Assembly (NCBI RefSeq): GCF_015354055.1
Contig: NZ_JACHTM010000003.1
Location: 186,001 to 250,000 of the forward strand
Length of the DNA stretch: 64,000 nt
Reading direction: 5' to 3'
Origin: Thermaurantiacus tibetensis
Lineage (GTDB): Bacteria > Pseudomonadota > Alphaproteobacteria > Sphingomonadales > Sphingomonadaceae
The notes beneath the pieces were generated by a model. It saw only the letters and a list, made by a program, of their open reading frames with translations, was not told the DNA's origin and ran no database searches. The translations under genes were made by a program, and so were the position numbers. This document shows, piece after piece, positions 1 to 11,173 of the stretch (its first letter is position 1; the number at the start of each line of letters is the position of its first letter).

Positions 1-1032
1 CTCGATCTCGTCGTGCACATAGTCGGCAAAGCCGCCCCGCAGGCGCACGCGCTCGAGGAACCCCTGCCCGAGCGCCGCATCGAGGCGGAGGTCGACGCGA
101 GTCTGGCGCATGTCGAGGCTGATGTCCTCGTGCGCGTGGTGGTGCTCGTGCTCGTGATGGTGGTCGTGATGGTGGTCGTGGCCGAGCGCGAGCCGGTTGG
201 GCACGCCGTAGCGGCTCTCGAGCCTGGTGACCGAGACGCCGACAGAGGAGTCGCTGGCGAAGAACCAGGTGGCGCCGCCCGCCACGTCCCAGGTCTTCGC
301 CTGGCTGTTGGGCAGACGGCTGCGCAGATTGAACTCCTCCGGGTCGAGGCCCGCGGCGGCGGCTTCCTCGCGGACGGCGCGCGAATAGACGAACCCGCCA
401 ACCGCCAGGTCGCGCACGTCGAGGAAGCTCCCGTCGACATGCACGACGAACCGGGGCGCAACCGCGACATCGAGGCTGCCGGCAAGCGTCGCCTCCTTGG
501 CGGCGCTGGCAAAGCCGCCGAGCGCATCGACGTGGAACCCGGCCTCGGGCACCCCGCGCGGGATGCGCCGGTCGAGGCTGTTGACCACCCCGCCGATCGC
601 AGACGAGCCGTACAGAAGCACCTCGGGCCCGCGGATGACCTCGATCCGGTCGGCAGCGAACGGCGAAAGGGCCACCGCATGGTCGACGCTGGTGTTCGAG
701 ACGTCGAAGCTGCCGATGCCGTCGGTGAGCACACGAACCCGCTCGCCCTGGAGGCCGCGAAGCACCGGCCGCGCGGCATTGGGGCCGAAGTAGGTGGAGG
801 ACACGCCCGGCAGGCGGGCGAGCGTCTCGCCGAGCGTCGGGCGCGTCTCGCGCGCAAGCGGCGTGCCGGCAAGGATCGAGACTCCCGAGAGCACGAAGAA
901 GGTCTCGCGCGGATAGGGCGCCGTCACCACGATCTCGGGGTTCGAGTCCACGTGGGTGTCGGCCGGCGGCGCCTCCCCGGCAGCAGCCGGGAGCGCGAGG
1001 CCCATGGCAGTGGCAAGCAGGACAGCCCGCAT
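1..1032 (-). CDS. TonB-dependent receptor, ZnuD-like (3' end outside window)
   Basis: Outer-membrane active transporter, of which the first 344 residues are visible; the gene runs off the left edge. The start is the ATG at 1032, preceded by GGAGG five bases upstream. Residues 1-19 form a signal peptide. A TonB-box-like stretch (PEIVVTAP) and a plug domain follow (LPGVSSTYFG, RIEVIRGPEVLLYGSSAIGGVVN). Residues 285-301 contain 12 histidines in 17 positions, mixed with Asp and Glu. A histidine-rich extracellular loop is typical of ZnuD-type zinc receptors, so zinc or another soft metal is the inferred substrate. Family assignment is firm; the metal is inference. The gene is transcribed away from ccrM's 3' end with an 80-base gap. 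Confidence 0.85.
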   Translation of the reverse strand, partial: MRAVLLATAMGLALPAAAGEAPPADTHVDSNPEIVVTAPYPRETFFVLSGVSILAGTPLARETRPTLGETLARLPGVSSTYFGPNAARPVLRGLQGERVRVLTDGIGSFDVSNTSVDHAVALSPFAADRIEVIRGPEVLLYGSSAIGGVVNSLDRRIPRGVPEAGFHVDALGGFASAAKEATLAGSLDVAVAPRFVVHVDGSFLDVRDLAVGGFVYSRAVREEAAAAGLDPEEFNLRSRLPNSQAKTWDVAGGATWFFASDSSVGVSVTRLESRYGVPNRLALGHDHHHDHHHEHEHHHAHEDISLDMRQTRVDLRLDAALGQGFLERVRLRGGFADYVHDEIE

Positions 1033-1112
1033 CGCATCCTCCGCGTGATGGTGAACGCGGGCTCGGTAGATGAGACGTTGTAACAAGACAAGCGGGCCCG
1101 AGCCCGCTCCCG

Positions 1113-2349
<1,237 letters not shown>

Positions 2350-2913
2350 TCAGATCCTGAGAAACTTGGCGACGGGCGCGAAGCTCCGGCGGTGGGCGGC
2401 GCACGGCCCGAGCCGGGCGAGCGCCGCCAGATGCGCTGCGGTGCCATAGCCCTTGTGGGCGGCGAAGCCATAAGGGGGGTGCAGGGCGTCGAGCGCCACC
2501 ATCAGGGCATCGCGGGCCACCTTGGCAACGATCGAGGCAGCGGAGATGGCGGGCTCAGACGCATCGCCGCCGACGACCGTCCGCACGGGGGCGGCAAGCG
2601 GTGGCGCACGGTTGCCGTCGACGAGGACGAGGTCGGGCGGGCCCGAGCGGGCGGCAAGCGCATGGACGGCCCGGGCCATGGCGAGAAGCGTGGCCTCGAG
2701 GATGTTGAGCCGGTCGATCTCGGCAACCGACGCGCTGCCCAGCGCGACCTGCCCGCCTGCGCGGACCGCGCGGTCGAGCTCAAAGCGCCGTGCGGGCGAG
2801 AGGGTCTTGGAATCGGCGAGACCCGGGATGTCGGCGAAGAGGAGCACGGCAGCGGCCACCACCGGCCCGGCGAGCGGGCCGCGCCCCACCTCGTCGACGC
2901 CGAAGACCCTCAC
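2350..2913 (-). CDS. rnhB: Ribonuclease HII
   Basis: Endonuclease that cuts the RNA strand of RNA-DNA hybrids and single ribonucleotides in DNA. The product is 187 residues, the usual length, and opens with [15 protein letters not shown], the motif carrying the first catalytic Asp and Glu. Later motifs include [11 protein letters not shown] and [25 protein letters not shown] supplies the metal-binding and basic residues. The GTG at 2913 was chosen because it begins seven bases after the thiD stop and directly precedes the conserved domain; longer upstream extensions fall inside thiD. It lies in an apparent glmM-thiD-rnhB transcript. Confidence 0.92.
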   Translation of the reverse strand: MRVFGVDEVGRGPLAGPVVAAAVLLFADIPGLADSKTLSPARRFELDRAVRAGGQVALGSASVAEIDRLNILEATLLAMARAVHALAARSGPPDLVLVDGNRAPPLAAPVRTVVGGDASEPAISAASIVAKVARDALMVALDALHPPYGFAAHKGYGTAAHLAALARLGPCAAHRRSFAPVAKFLRI

Positions 2914-2920
2914 GAGCCCC

Positions 2921-3712
2921 TCACGCCGGCACCAGCCGCCAGTTGTGCCCGAGCGGCCCGTGCCCGGCCCCGAGGCCGGGCGCATGCGCGATCGCCTCGG
3001 CCACGAAGCTGCGCGCAAGCACGACCGCCTCGGCAAGCGGCCGGCCCTGGGCCAGCCCGGTCGCCAGCGCGCTCGCCAGCGTGCAGCCGGTGCCGTGGGT
3101 GTGGCGCGTCAGGATCCTGGGGCTCGTGAACCGGCGGGCGCCGTCGCGGGTCACGAGCCAGTCGGCCACCTCGGCGCCCTCGAGGTGGCCCCCCTTGGCC
3201 AGCACGGCACGCGCGCCGGCGGCCAGCAGCTCCTGGGCGGCGAGGACGAGGTCGGCCTCGTCGGCGACCTCGGCGCCGGCCAGCACCTCGAGTTCGGGGG
3301 CGTTCGGCGTGACGACGGCCGCCATCGGTAGCAGCCGCGACGCAAGCGCCGCCACGGCTTCGGGCGCAAGAAGGGGCGCGCCGCCCTTGGCCACCATGAC
3401 GGGATCGAGCACCACCGGCCCGGCGAACCCCTCGAGCGCATCGGCAACCGCCCCGATGGTCGCGGCATCGCCCAGCATGCCGATCTTGACCGCGTCGGCG
3501 CCGATGTCGGCGAGCACCGCGCGCACCTGCGCCGCGACGATCTCGGGCGGCACCGGGTGGATGGCGGCGACGCCGCGGGTGTCCTGCACGGTCACGGCCG
3601 TGACCGCGGTTGCCGCATAGGCCCCGAGCAGCGTGATGGTCTTGATGTCGGCCTGGAGACCCGCCCCGCCGCCGGAGTCCGACCCGGCGATCGTCAATAC
3701 GCGCGCCGGCAT
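2921..3712 (-). CDS. thiD: Hydroxymethylpyrimidine / phosphomethylpyrimidine kinase
   Basis: Phosphorylates HMP and HMP-phosphate in the pyrimidine branch of thiamine synthesis. The product is 263 residues of the ribokinase-like fold. It starts [25 protein letters not shown], the nucleotide and substrate loop of Thi[14 protein letters not shown] and [10 protein letters not shown] follow, then [15 protein letters not shown] with the GTGC anion hole. The ATG at 3712 was preferred over a GTG at 3742, which would overlap glmM. Only two bases separate it from the glmM stop, so the two are probably co-transcribed. No other thiamine gene is present. Confidence 0.93.
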   Translation of the reverse strand: MPARVLTIAGSDSGGGAGLQADIKTITLLGAYAATAVTAVTVQDTRGVAAIHPVPPEIVAAQVRAVLADIGADAVKIGMLGDAATIGAVADALEGFAGPVVLDPVMVAKGGAPLLAPEAVAALASRLLPMAAVVTPNAPELEVLAGAEVADEADLVLAAQELLAAGARAVLAKGGHLEGAEVADWLVTRDGARRFTSPRILTRHTHGTGCTLASALATGLAQGRPLAEAVVLARSFVAEAIAHAPGLGAGHGPLGHNWRLVPA

Positions 3713-3714
3713 GC

Positions 3715-5052
3715 TCAGGCCGCTGCCCTGACTGCCTCGCACACGTCCTCGACCGCGCGGGCGACCAGCGCCTCGTCATCCGCCTCGGCCATCACCCGAA
3801 TCACGGGCTCGGTGCCCGACGGCCGGACGAGGAGACGGCCGCGCGTACCGAGCTCCGCCTCGGCCCGGGCGATCGCGGCCTTGACGCGCGGGTCCTCGAG
3901 CGGCCGGCCCCGCTCGAAGCGGACGTTCTTCAGGAGCTGGGGCACCGGGTCGAAGAGGTGGAGCACCTCGCTTGCCGGCCGCGCTTGCGCCACCAGCACC
4001 GCGAGCACCTGGAGCGCGGCGACGAGGCCGTCGCCCGTCGTTGCATGGTCGGCGAGGATCATGTGCCCCGACTGCTCGCCGCCGAGGTTGCAGCCGCGCG
4101 CACGCATCTCGGCGAGCACGTGCCGGTCTCCGACCGGCGTGCGGACGAGCCCGAGCCCGAGCCCCGCCAGATGCCGCTCGAGGCCGAGATTCGACATGAC
4201 GGTCGCGACCACCGCGCCCCCCCGCAGCTGCCCGGCGCTCGCGAGCGAACGGGCGATGAGCGCAAGGATCTGGTCGCCATCGACGATGCGCCCGCGCTCG
4301 TCGACGAGAATGAGGCGGTCGGCATCGCCATCGAGCGCGATCCCGATGTCGGCGCCGCTTGCCGTCACCGCGGCGGCGAGCTCCTCGGGGTGGGTCGAGC
4401 CGCAGCCGTCGTTGATGTTGAGGCCGTTGGGTTCCACCCCGAGCGTCACAAGCTCGGCGCCGAGCTCCCAGAGCGCCTCGGGGGCGACGCGATAGGCCGC
4501 ACCATTGGCGCAGTCGAGCGCCACTTTCAGCCCGTCGAGCCGGGCGCCTTCGGGAAAGCTCGCCTTGACGGCGTGGATGTAGCGGCCGCGGGCGTCGTCG
4601 ATGCGCCGGGCCCGGCCGATGGCCTGGTGCTGCGCGCGCGGGAGCTCCGCCTCGATCAGGGCCTCGATCGCCTCCTCGTCGGCATCCGAGAGCTTGTAGC
4701 CGTCGCGCCCGAACAGCTTGATGCCGTTGTCGTGGAAAGGGTTGTGGCTGGCCGAGATCATGACGCCGAGGTCGGCACGCATCTCGCGCGTGAGCATGGC
4801 GACTGCGGGCGTCGGCAGCGGGCCCACCTGTACCACGTCCATGCCGACCGAGGTGAACCCCGCCGTCAACGCCTGCTCGAGCATGTAGCCCGAGAGCCGC
4901 GTGTCCTTGCCGATGAGCACGCGGTGGCGGTGCCCGCCGTTCAGGAAGCGGGTGCCGGCGGCCTGGCCCACCTTGAGCGCCAGCTCGGGGGTCAGCCGGT
5001 CGCCGTTGGCAAGCCCCCGGATGCCATCGGTGCCGAAATAGCGCTTCCCCAT
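3715..5052 (-). CDS. glmM: Phosphoglucosamine mutase
   Basis: Converts glucosamine-6-phosphate to glucosamine-1-phosphate for peptidoglycan and lipopolysaccharide precursors. The product is 445 residues, exactly the family length. It begins [13 protein letters not shown]. The phospho-serine is Ser102 in SASHNP, the magnesium loop is ALDGDADR, and the C-terminal phosphate-binding loop is [15 protein letters not shown]. The reading frame stays open far upstream, but the ATG at 5052 is where homology begins, so the extension is ignored. It heads the glmM-thiD-rnhB string and is divergent from the TSUP permease. Confidence 0.96.
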   Translation of the reverse strand: MGKRYFGTDGIRGLANGDRLTPELALKVGQAAGTRFLNGGHRHRVLIGKDTRLSGYMLEQALTAGFTSVGMDVVQVGPLPTPAVAMLTREMRADLGVMISASHNPFHDNGIKLFGRDGYKLSDADEEAIEALIEAELPRAQHQAIGRARRIDDARGRYIHAVKASFPEGARLDGLKVALDCANGAAYRVAPEALWELGAELVTLGVEPNGLNINDGCGSTHPEELAAAVTASGADIGIALDGDADRLILVDERGRIVDGDQILALIARSLASAGQLRGGAVVATVMSNLGLERHLAGLGLGLVRTPVGDRHVLAEMRARGCNLGGEQSGHMILADHATTGDGLVAALQVLAVLVAQARPASEVLHLFDPVPQLLKNVRFERGRPLEDPRVKAAIARAEAELGTRGRLLVRPSGTEPVIRVMAEADDEALVARAVEDVCEAVRAAA

Positions 5053-5121
5053 GCGGCTCTCCGCCTCTAGCCGGGCGCCGCGATAGCCCGGCACGGGGCC
5101 GAGCGGCAAGGCGGGGGGACG

Positions 5122-5865
5122 ATGGGGAGCCTGGAGAGCGCGTGGATCCTGCTGCTGGCCGGCCTGTGGGCGGGCCTTCAGAACGCGCTCGCCGGCGGCG
5201 GCTCGTTCGTGACGCTGCCTGCCCTCATGCTGACCGGGCTCGACGCGCGCGTGGCCAACCTCACGTCGACCGTCGCGCTCTTCCCCGGCCAGATCACGAC
5301 CGCGCTTGCCAACCGCCGTCTGACCGGGCCCGTGGGCGCCACCGGCTTCGGCGTGCTGCTTGCCATCAGCCTCGGCGGTGGCGCGTTCGGCGCCTGGCTC
5401 CTCCTCAAGACACCCACCGCCCTGTTCGCGGCCATGCTGCCCTGGCTGGTGCTCGCCGCCACCCTCCTCTTTGCGCGCGGCGCCTTCGGCCGGCCGGTCT
5501 CCGCCGCCCATCTCGGCAGGGGGCCGGTGCTGGCCGCCCAGTCGCTCGTCTCGGTCTACGGCGGCTATTTCGGCGGCGGCATCGGCTTCCTCATGCTCGC
5601 GCTCTTCACGCTGGCCGGGGCCACGGTCAAAGCAGCGCAGGCCAACAAGAATGCGTTTGCCGCCGCCATGAACCTCGCTGGCGCGGCCGTCTTCGCCGCC
5701 TCGGGCGAAGTGGCCTGGGCACCCGCGCTCGTCCTCGGCGCAGCCTCGATGGCGGGCGGCTATCTCGGCGCCCGCCTCATCGCCCATGTGCCCGACCGCG
5801 CGGTCAAGCTCCTCGTCGTCGGGATCGGCATCGCCCTGTTTGCCGGCCTGCTGCTACGCGGCTGA
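5122..5865 (+). CDS. TSUP (TauE/SafE) family membrane permease
   Basis: Integral inner-membrane protein of 247 residues with about eight hydrophobic segments. The N-terminal half carries the glycine-rich family signature [17 protein letters not shown], and the repeated half carries [23 protein letters not shown] proteins export or import small sulfur- or carbon-containing anions such as sulfite or sulfoacetate; the substrate cannot be told from sequence. It is divergent from glmM, and its last 12 bases overlap the 3' end of the convergent PEP-CTERM gene. Confidence 0.85.
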   Translation: MGSLESAWILLLAGLWAGLQNALAGGGSFVTLPALMLTGLDARVANLTSTVALFPGQITTALANRRLTGPVGATGFGVLLAISLGGGAFGAWLLLKTPTALFAAMLPWLVLAATLLFARGAFGRPVSAAHLGRGPVLAAQSLVSVYGGYFGGGIGFLMLALFTLAGATVKAAQANKNAFAAAMNLAGAAVFAASGEVAWAPALVLGAASMAGGYLGARLIAHVPDRAVKLLVVGIGIALFAGLLLRG

Positions 5866-6603
5866 CAGGCGGCGGCGGCGTAGGCTGGTGCCCAGCAGCC
5901 CGAAGCCGGCAACCAGCATCGCCCAGGTCGCCGGCTCGGGGATCGGCGGCGCACTGCGGTAGAGGATCTGCCACCGCACGTTCGCGACCGCATCCGCAGC
6001 GAAGCTCGTCCCGCCACTGGAGGAGAGGTTGCCAAACTGGAAGAAGGACATGGTGTAGGTCTGGCCGCCCACCAGCGGCACGCTGAACGTGCCCGAGCCG
6101 CTTGGATCGGAGAGATCGCCGCCATAGGGCCCGAAGGGCATGTCGTCATCTCCGTAGAGCGGCTGCAGGCCGAACGTCATGCCCGAGGCCACGATCTCGT
6201 AGCTCCCGGTGAACACGCCGTCGGCCGTGGCGATGAAGCGGTATGTCCAGTTCGGCCGCAGCGTGTTGGTCTCGAACCAGAAGTACACTAGGTCATCCGA
6301 TTCCAGGTTCCAGCCCCACACCAGGCCGAACCACCCCTCGGTCGGAGAGGTCCAGCCCGCGATCCCGCTGGCAACGGCCCAACCGCTGGCCGGGTCCTCG
6401 CTCGCTTCGGCAAAGGCGCGGATGGAAAGCGTGGCAAGCGATGGCCCGGTGCTGGCCGCGTCGGAATCCGTGCCGGTCGCCGTGCCCACGGATGCCTGCG
6501 TACCCACCTGCATAGAGCCGCTGATCGGCGTTGCCGCAATCGCGGGAGCGGCGCCCGCGAGCGCTGCGGCAAGGGCAAGAGAGATGTTACGAAGACCGGG
6601 CAT
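5854..6603 (-). CDS. PEP-CTERM sorting-domain protein (copy A)
   Basis: Secreted protein of 249 residues. Residues 1-24 form a signal peptide ([23 protein letters not shown]). The C-terminus begins [17 protein letters not shown] at about residue 222 and ends in an RRRR cluster, the tripartite PEP-CTERM signal cleaved by an exosortase. The body is rich in Thr, Ser, Gly and aromatic residues with no recognised domain, which is usual for this class. The ATG at 6603 has GGAGG seven bases upstream; the longer open frame is not supported. It has a sigma-54-type promoter (6660-6675). No exosortase gene lies in the window. Confidence 0.88.
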   Translation of the reverse strand: MPGLRNISLALAAALAGAAPAIAATPISGSMQVGTQASVGTATGTDSDAASTGPSLATLSIRAFAEASEDPASGWAVASGIAGWTSPTEGWFGLVWGWNLESDDLVYFWFETNTLRPNWTYRFIATADGVFTGSYEIVASGMTFGLQPLYGDDDMPFGPYGGDLSDPSGSGTFSVPLVGGQTYTMSFFQFGNLSSSGGTSFAADAVANVRWQILYRSAPPIPEPATWAMLVAGFGLLGTSLRRRRLSAA

Positions 6604-6659
6604 CTGCACCTCCAGAACTGACCGACCGAAGCTGATTCGAACCGGCCTGCCCCAAGCGC

Positions 6660-6675
6660 AGCAAGAAACATGCCA
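6660..6675 (-). promoter_or_regulatory. Sigma-54 -24/-12 promoter of PEP-CTERM gene A
   Basis: On the minus strand this reads TGGCATGTTTCTTGCT, matching the sigma-54 consensus TGGCAYRNNNNTTGCW with the invariant GG and GC at the correct spacing. It ends 56 bases before the ATG of the PEP-CTERM gene. The same element sits at a fixed distance from the palindrome and middle box upstream. Confidence 0.85.
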
Positions 6676-6695
6676 AGTCGCTCCTCTTCGGAAAT

Positions 6696-6706
6696 CCAAA
6701 GGGTTA
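6696..6706 (-). promoter_or_regulatory. Conserved middle box, PEP-CTERM gene A
   Basis: Minus strand TAACCCTTTGG, lying exactly 22 bases downstream of the palindrome and 20 bases upstream of the -24 element. The same box occurs at identical spacing at the other two PEP-CTERM promoters. Binding factor unknown. Confidence 0.65.
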
Positions 6707-6728
6707 GAGGGATCGCATCCCGCAGGTT

Positions 6729-6745
6729 TGTCAAAAAACTTGACA
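6729..6745 (-). promoter_or_regulatory. Palindromic upstream activating site, PEP-CTERM gene A
   Basis: TGTCAA-AAAAC-TTGACA on the plus strand, a perfect inverted repeat of six bases with a five-base spacer. Its centre is 63.5 bases from the GG of the -24 element. It is an inferred binding site for an NtrC-class activator such as PrsR. Confidence 0.75.
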
Positions 6746-6853
6746 CGCGCGACTGGCCATCGCGGCTGCCGCAGGCGTGGCCCCGCGCGGCCGGGGCTTG
6801 ACGAGGCCCCGGTCCCGGCGAACAGCAGCCGAAACAGGCCCGCGGGAGACCCC

Positions 6854-8569
<1,716 letters not shown>

Positions 8570-8654
8570 CCCTCCGGGCCGGCCGGCGCGAGACGCGCCA
8601 GCGGGGCGAAGAGGCGTCAGCCTCTGTTGCAGAATTCTTTCAGGTCTCGCTGCC

Positions 8655-8671
8655 TGTCAAAAAACTTGACA
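8655..8671 (+). promoter_or_regulatory. Palindromic upstream activating site, PEP-CTERM gene B
   Basis: TGTCAA-AAAAC-TTGACA, identical over 17 bases to the site at 6729-6745 and extended by flanking CC/GG to a 21-base palindrome (8653-8673). Its centre is 63.5 bases upstream of the GG of the -24 element. Confidence 0.78.
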
Positions 8672-8693
8672 GGCCGCGGGCCAAGTTCTCGGC

Positions 8694-8704
8694 TAAGCCT
8701 CTGA
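8694..8704 (+). promoter_or_regulatory. Conserved middle box, PEP-CTERM gene B
   Basis: TAAGCCTCTGA, 22 bases after the palindrome and 20 before the -24 element, matching the box at the two other PEP-CTERM promoters in nine or more of eleven positions by class. Confidence 0.62.
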
Positions 8705-8724
8705 GAACGCGACACCGTGACATG

Positions 8725-8740
8725 TGGCACGCGCCTTGCA
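8725..8740 (+). promoter_or_regulatory. Sigma-54 -24/-12 promoter of PEP-CTERM gene B
   Basis: TGGCACGCGCCTTGCA matches the sigma-54 consensus at every defined position. It ends 56 bases before the ATG at 8797, the same distance as for gene A. Confidence 0.88.
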
Positions 8741-8796
8741 TAAGTCAAGTCGGGCGGGGCGTTCCCTGCCCGATTGTGTCAAGAGGAGAGGTCACC

Positions 8797-9531
8797 ATGC
8801 AGTCACGCCTGCTTGCGCTTGGCCTTGCCGGTCTTGTCGCCGCGCCGGCATCGGCCACCATCGACTGGACAACGTGGCACAGCGTTGTCACGACCCCATT
8901 CTATGTCACCACCGCAACCGGCACCGTCGGCGGCGTCAACGTCACCTACGGGAAGATCCTCGGCGGCGCCTTCGGCGAGATCGGCTACGCCCAGTGCACC
9001 ACCTGCGCGCCCGACGGCAACGACTACTGGCGCGTGGGCGGCAGCCCGTTCGCGGCCTATGACGCGCTCCCGAACCTGCCGCTCAACAACCACCTGCTCG
9101 CCCCAAGCTCGCGCACGATCTACGAGCTCAAGTTCGACCGCAACATCAGCGAGCTCTACATGCTGGTGGTGAGCCTGGGGGACTTCTTCCCCACGGCGTG
9201 GCTGTTCAGCGACCCCTTCACCATCATCGACGAAGGCACCGGCTTCTTCGGCATCGGCACGCTCAACCCGTTCGTGGTGTCGCCCAACATCGCCGGGTTC
9301 AACTGGCATGGCGTGCTGCGGTTCGTCTTCCCCACGCCCACATCGTCCCTCACGATGGACGTGGTGGCCCCCGAGGATCTCCCGCTCTGGTCGGGCTTCA
9401 CCATCGGCATCCCCTCGGCATCCCCGCCGCCCCCGGTGATCCCCGAGCCGGCGACATGGGCGATGCTGATTGCGGGCTTCGGCATCGTCGGCTCGGCGCT
9501 CCGGCGCCGGCGCAGCCTCGCGGCCGCCTGA
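8797..9531 (+). CDS. PEP-CTERM sorting-domain protein (copy B)
   Basis: Exported protein of 244 residues. Residues 1-20 are a signal peptide (MQSRLLALGLAGLVAAPASA). The C-terminal signal is [17 protein letters not shown] followed by RRRR and a short tail. The middle is beta-rich, with a CTTC pair, and matches no domain I can name. The ATG at 8797 was selected because an AGGAGAG ribosome site precedes it and the signal peptide then begins correctly; an in-frame ATG at 8722 would lie inside the -24/-12 element. Its end faces the DUF3011 gene across a GC hairpin. Confidence 0.88.
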   Translation: MQSRLLALGLAGLVAAPASATIDWTTWHSVVTTPFYVTTATGTVGGVNVTYGKILGGAFGEIGYAQCTTCAPDGNDYWRVGGSPFAAYDALPNLPLNNHLLAPSSRTIYELKFDRNISELYMLVVSLGDFFPTAWLFSDPFTIIDEGTGFFGIGTLNPFVVSPNIAGFNWHGVLRFVFPTPTSSLTMDVVAPEDLPLWSGFTIGIPSASPPPPVIPEPATWAMLIAGFGIVGSALRRRRSLAAA

Positions 9532-9542
9532 GCTGCCGCCGC

Positions 9543-9589
9543 GCCCCCCGTTCCCGCGTTGCCGGCCCGACGACGCGGAGACGGGGGGC
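9543..9589. terminator. Possible bidirectional terminator hairpin
   Basis: GCCCCCCGT (9543-9551) pairs with ACGGGGGGC (9581-9589) between two convergent genes. The loop is long and no T-run follows, so a classical intrinsic terminator is uncertain. Confidence 0.35.
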
Positions 9590-9600
9590 AGCCGCAGGCG

Positions 9601-10614
9601 TCAGCTGACGTCGAAGACGCGGACCCGGCTGCCGCTCGCCACGCAGTCCATCCGCATCTGCCGGCGGTGGTCGGGCCAGACCTTGGTGAGGAGCGCCTGG
9701 TGGCGCCACGCGCCATCGGGCTGACGGCGCGAGGAGATGACCCGGTCGAGCCGGACGCTGCTGCCTCCCGTCGCCCCCACCTGGCGCGCCGCCTCGGCGA
9801 GGCAGGCCCGGGCCTCGGTGCGGGACGCGCCCGGGAACTGGGTCAGGCTCGCCTGGAGCTGGGCTGGCGGACCCTTGCCATGCTCCGCCGACTTGCCGGC
9901 GGCCACCAGCGCGGCGATGAGGCCGCCCGCCACGAGCCCGCCGGCCACGGCTGCGCCGGAACCGCCATGGCCATGCGGCTGCGACGGCTGCTCCCACGAG
10001 CCGCCGCTGCCCCCGAAGCCCTGCGGATAGAAGCTGCCGACGCCGTAGGCGAACACCCCGTCGCAGCCTTCGCGCACCCGGATGCCGCCGCGCTCGACGC
10101 GCCAGGTCTGGCCCTCGACGCAGCCGGAGGAGGAGAGCTGGCGCACGAGCGTCGCCCGGCCCTGGGTGCGGGCGCGGCACAAGCGTTCGCGGAAGTTGTC
10201 GGAGGCGCAGCGCAGCTCGCCGGCGAAGCCCTGGTCCTGCCAGCTGCCGCCGCTGCCACCCCAGCTGCCGCCCCGGCTGCCCCCGGAGCCACCGAAGCCG
10301 CCGCAGGAGACCCGGAACAGCCCGGCGCAGCCGGCATCGACCCAGAGCGTCGTGCCTCCCCAGCCTCAGCTCTGCCCTTCGGCGCAGACGGCCCGGCTGT
10401 CCTGCCGCACCAGGGTGACCGAGGCGGCCCCGGCGGGGATGCGGCAGTTGGTGCGCGACATGCCCCGCGAGGCGCAGGAGACGGTGCGGTCCGACTGGGC
10501 GTGCACAGCCGTGGCCCCGAGGGATGCGAGAAGGGCCGGGGCAGGCACGAGCTGGCCTCCGGCAAGGGCGGCCGCTGCAACGGCGCCCACGACGGGACGG
10601 AAGGGTATCGTCAC
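9601..10614 (-). pseudogene. DUF3011 exported protein interrupted by in-frame TGA
   Basis: The reading frame opens at the GTG at 10614 (AGGAG upstream) with a signal peptide ending near VHAQ. It carries a first DUF3011 unit and meets TGA at 10366-10368, then continues in the same frame for another 255 codons to 9601. The second half holds another DUF3011 unit and a glycine-rich and hydrophobic segment. Aligning the units, CAEGQS-stop-GW...GC against CVEGQT-W-RV...GC, places the stop exactly on a conserved Trp with equal 18-residue spacing between cysteines. A TGG to TGA change is therefore the likely cause. Sequencing error is the main alternative. The start overlaps the previous gene by four bases (GTGA). 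Confidence 0.75.
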
Positions 10615-11051
10615 GCGCGCCTGTCTCCTGTCCGGTCCTGGCACGATCGAGTTCCTGGCTGGGCCTGCATCTCGAGCAGGGTCTGCCGCATCGTCCGCGA
10701 GGCGGCCGCCACCTGCCTGCGCTGGGCCGGCGTCATCCGCGCGAAGGCTTCGAGCTCGGCGTCGCGCATCCGGTTGATCCGGAGTGTCTCGATGGCCTTC
10801 TCCGTCTCGATCGCCCGGACAAGTCGCGCCCGGTCGACCGGATCCTGCTCGAGCGCTGCAAGCTTCTCGTCCCGCGCCCCCTGCAGGAGGGTTGCGAAGG
10901 TGCTCGCGTCCGCCTTCTGCCCGGCCTCGACCATGTTGCGGGTGGTCTCGGCATCGAGCCCCATGAGGCCCCTGGGCGGCGTGGCGGTCTCGGCGGAAAG
11001 CGGCGCGGCGGCCGCGACCAGGGCGGGAAGAAGGAACCTCGGAAGCGCCAT
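10611..11051 (-). CDS. Small periplasmic Spy/heavy-metal-sensor-like protein
   Basis: A 146-residue protein with a signal peptide (MALPRFLLPALVAAAAPLSAE) and a long, charged, apparently all-helical body (residues 40-140) carrying RMTPAQRRQVAAASRTMRQ, similar to the LTxxQ motif of Spy/CpxP-type periplasmic chaperones or heavy-metal sensors. That relation is suggestive only. The ATG at 11051 gives the clean signal peptide. Its stop overlaps the GTG start of the DUF3011 gene by four bases, so the two form one transcript. Confidence 0.6.
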   Translation of the reverse strand: MALPRFLLPALVAAAAPLSAETATPPRGLMGLDAETTRNMVEAGQKADASTFATLLQGARDEKLAALEQDPVDRARLVRAIETEKAIETLRINRMRDAELEAFARMTPAQRRQVAAASRTMRQTLLEMQAQPGTRSCQDRTGDRRA

Positions 11052-11173
11052 GACAGTCTCCAATCCCATCGGCGGCTTGCCGGCTGCGCGTTGCGCCGTT
11101 GTCAGGCCGCCCGGCGCTCGTGGCAGCCCCTGGGCTGCCAGACCGTTCGGAACCGGAGGATTGGGCGTTGGCA

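Noticed and set aside
13-1083. Long plus-strand open frame (356 codons) at the left edge
   Set aside because: Antisense to a clear TonB receptor; its Val/His/Arg-rich product reflects GC-biased codons of the true gene.
8777-8783. TGTCAAG just before PEP-CTERM gene B
   Set aside because: Single half-site downstream of the promoter; no inverted partner, likely chance.
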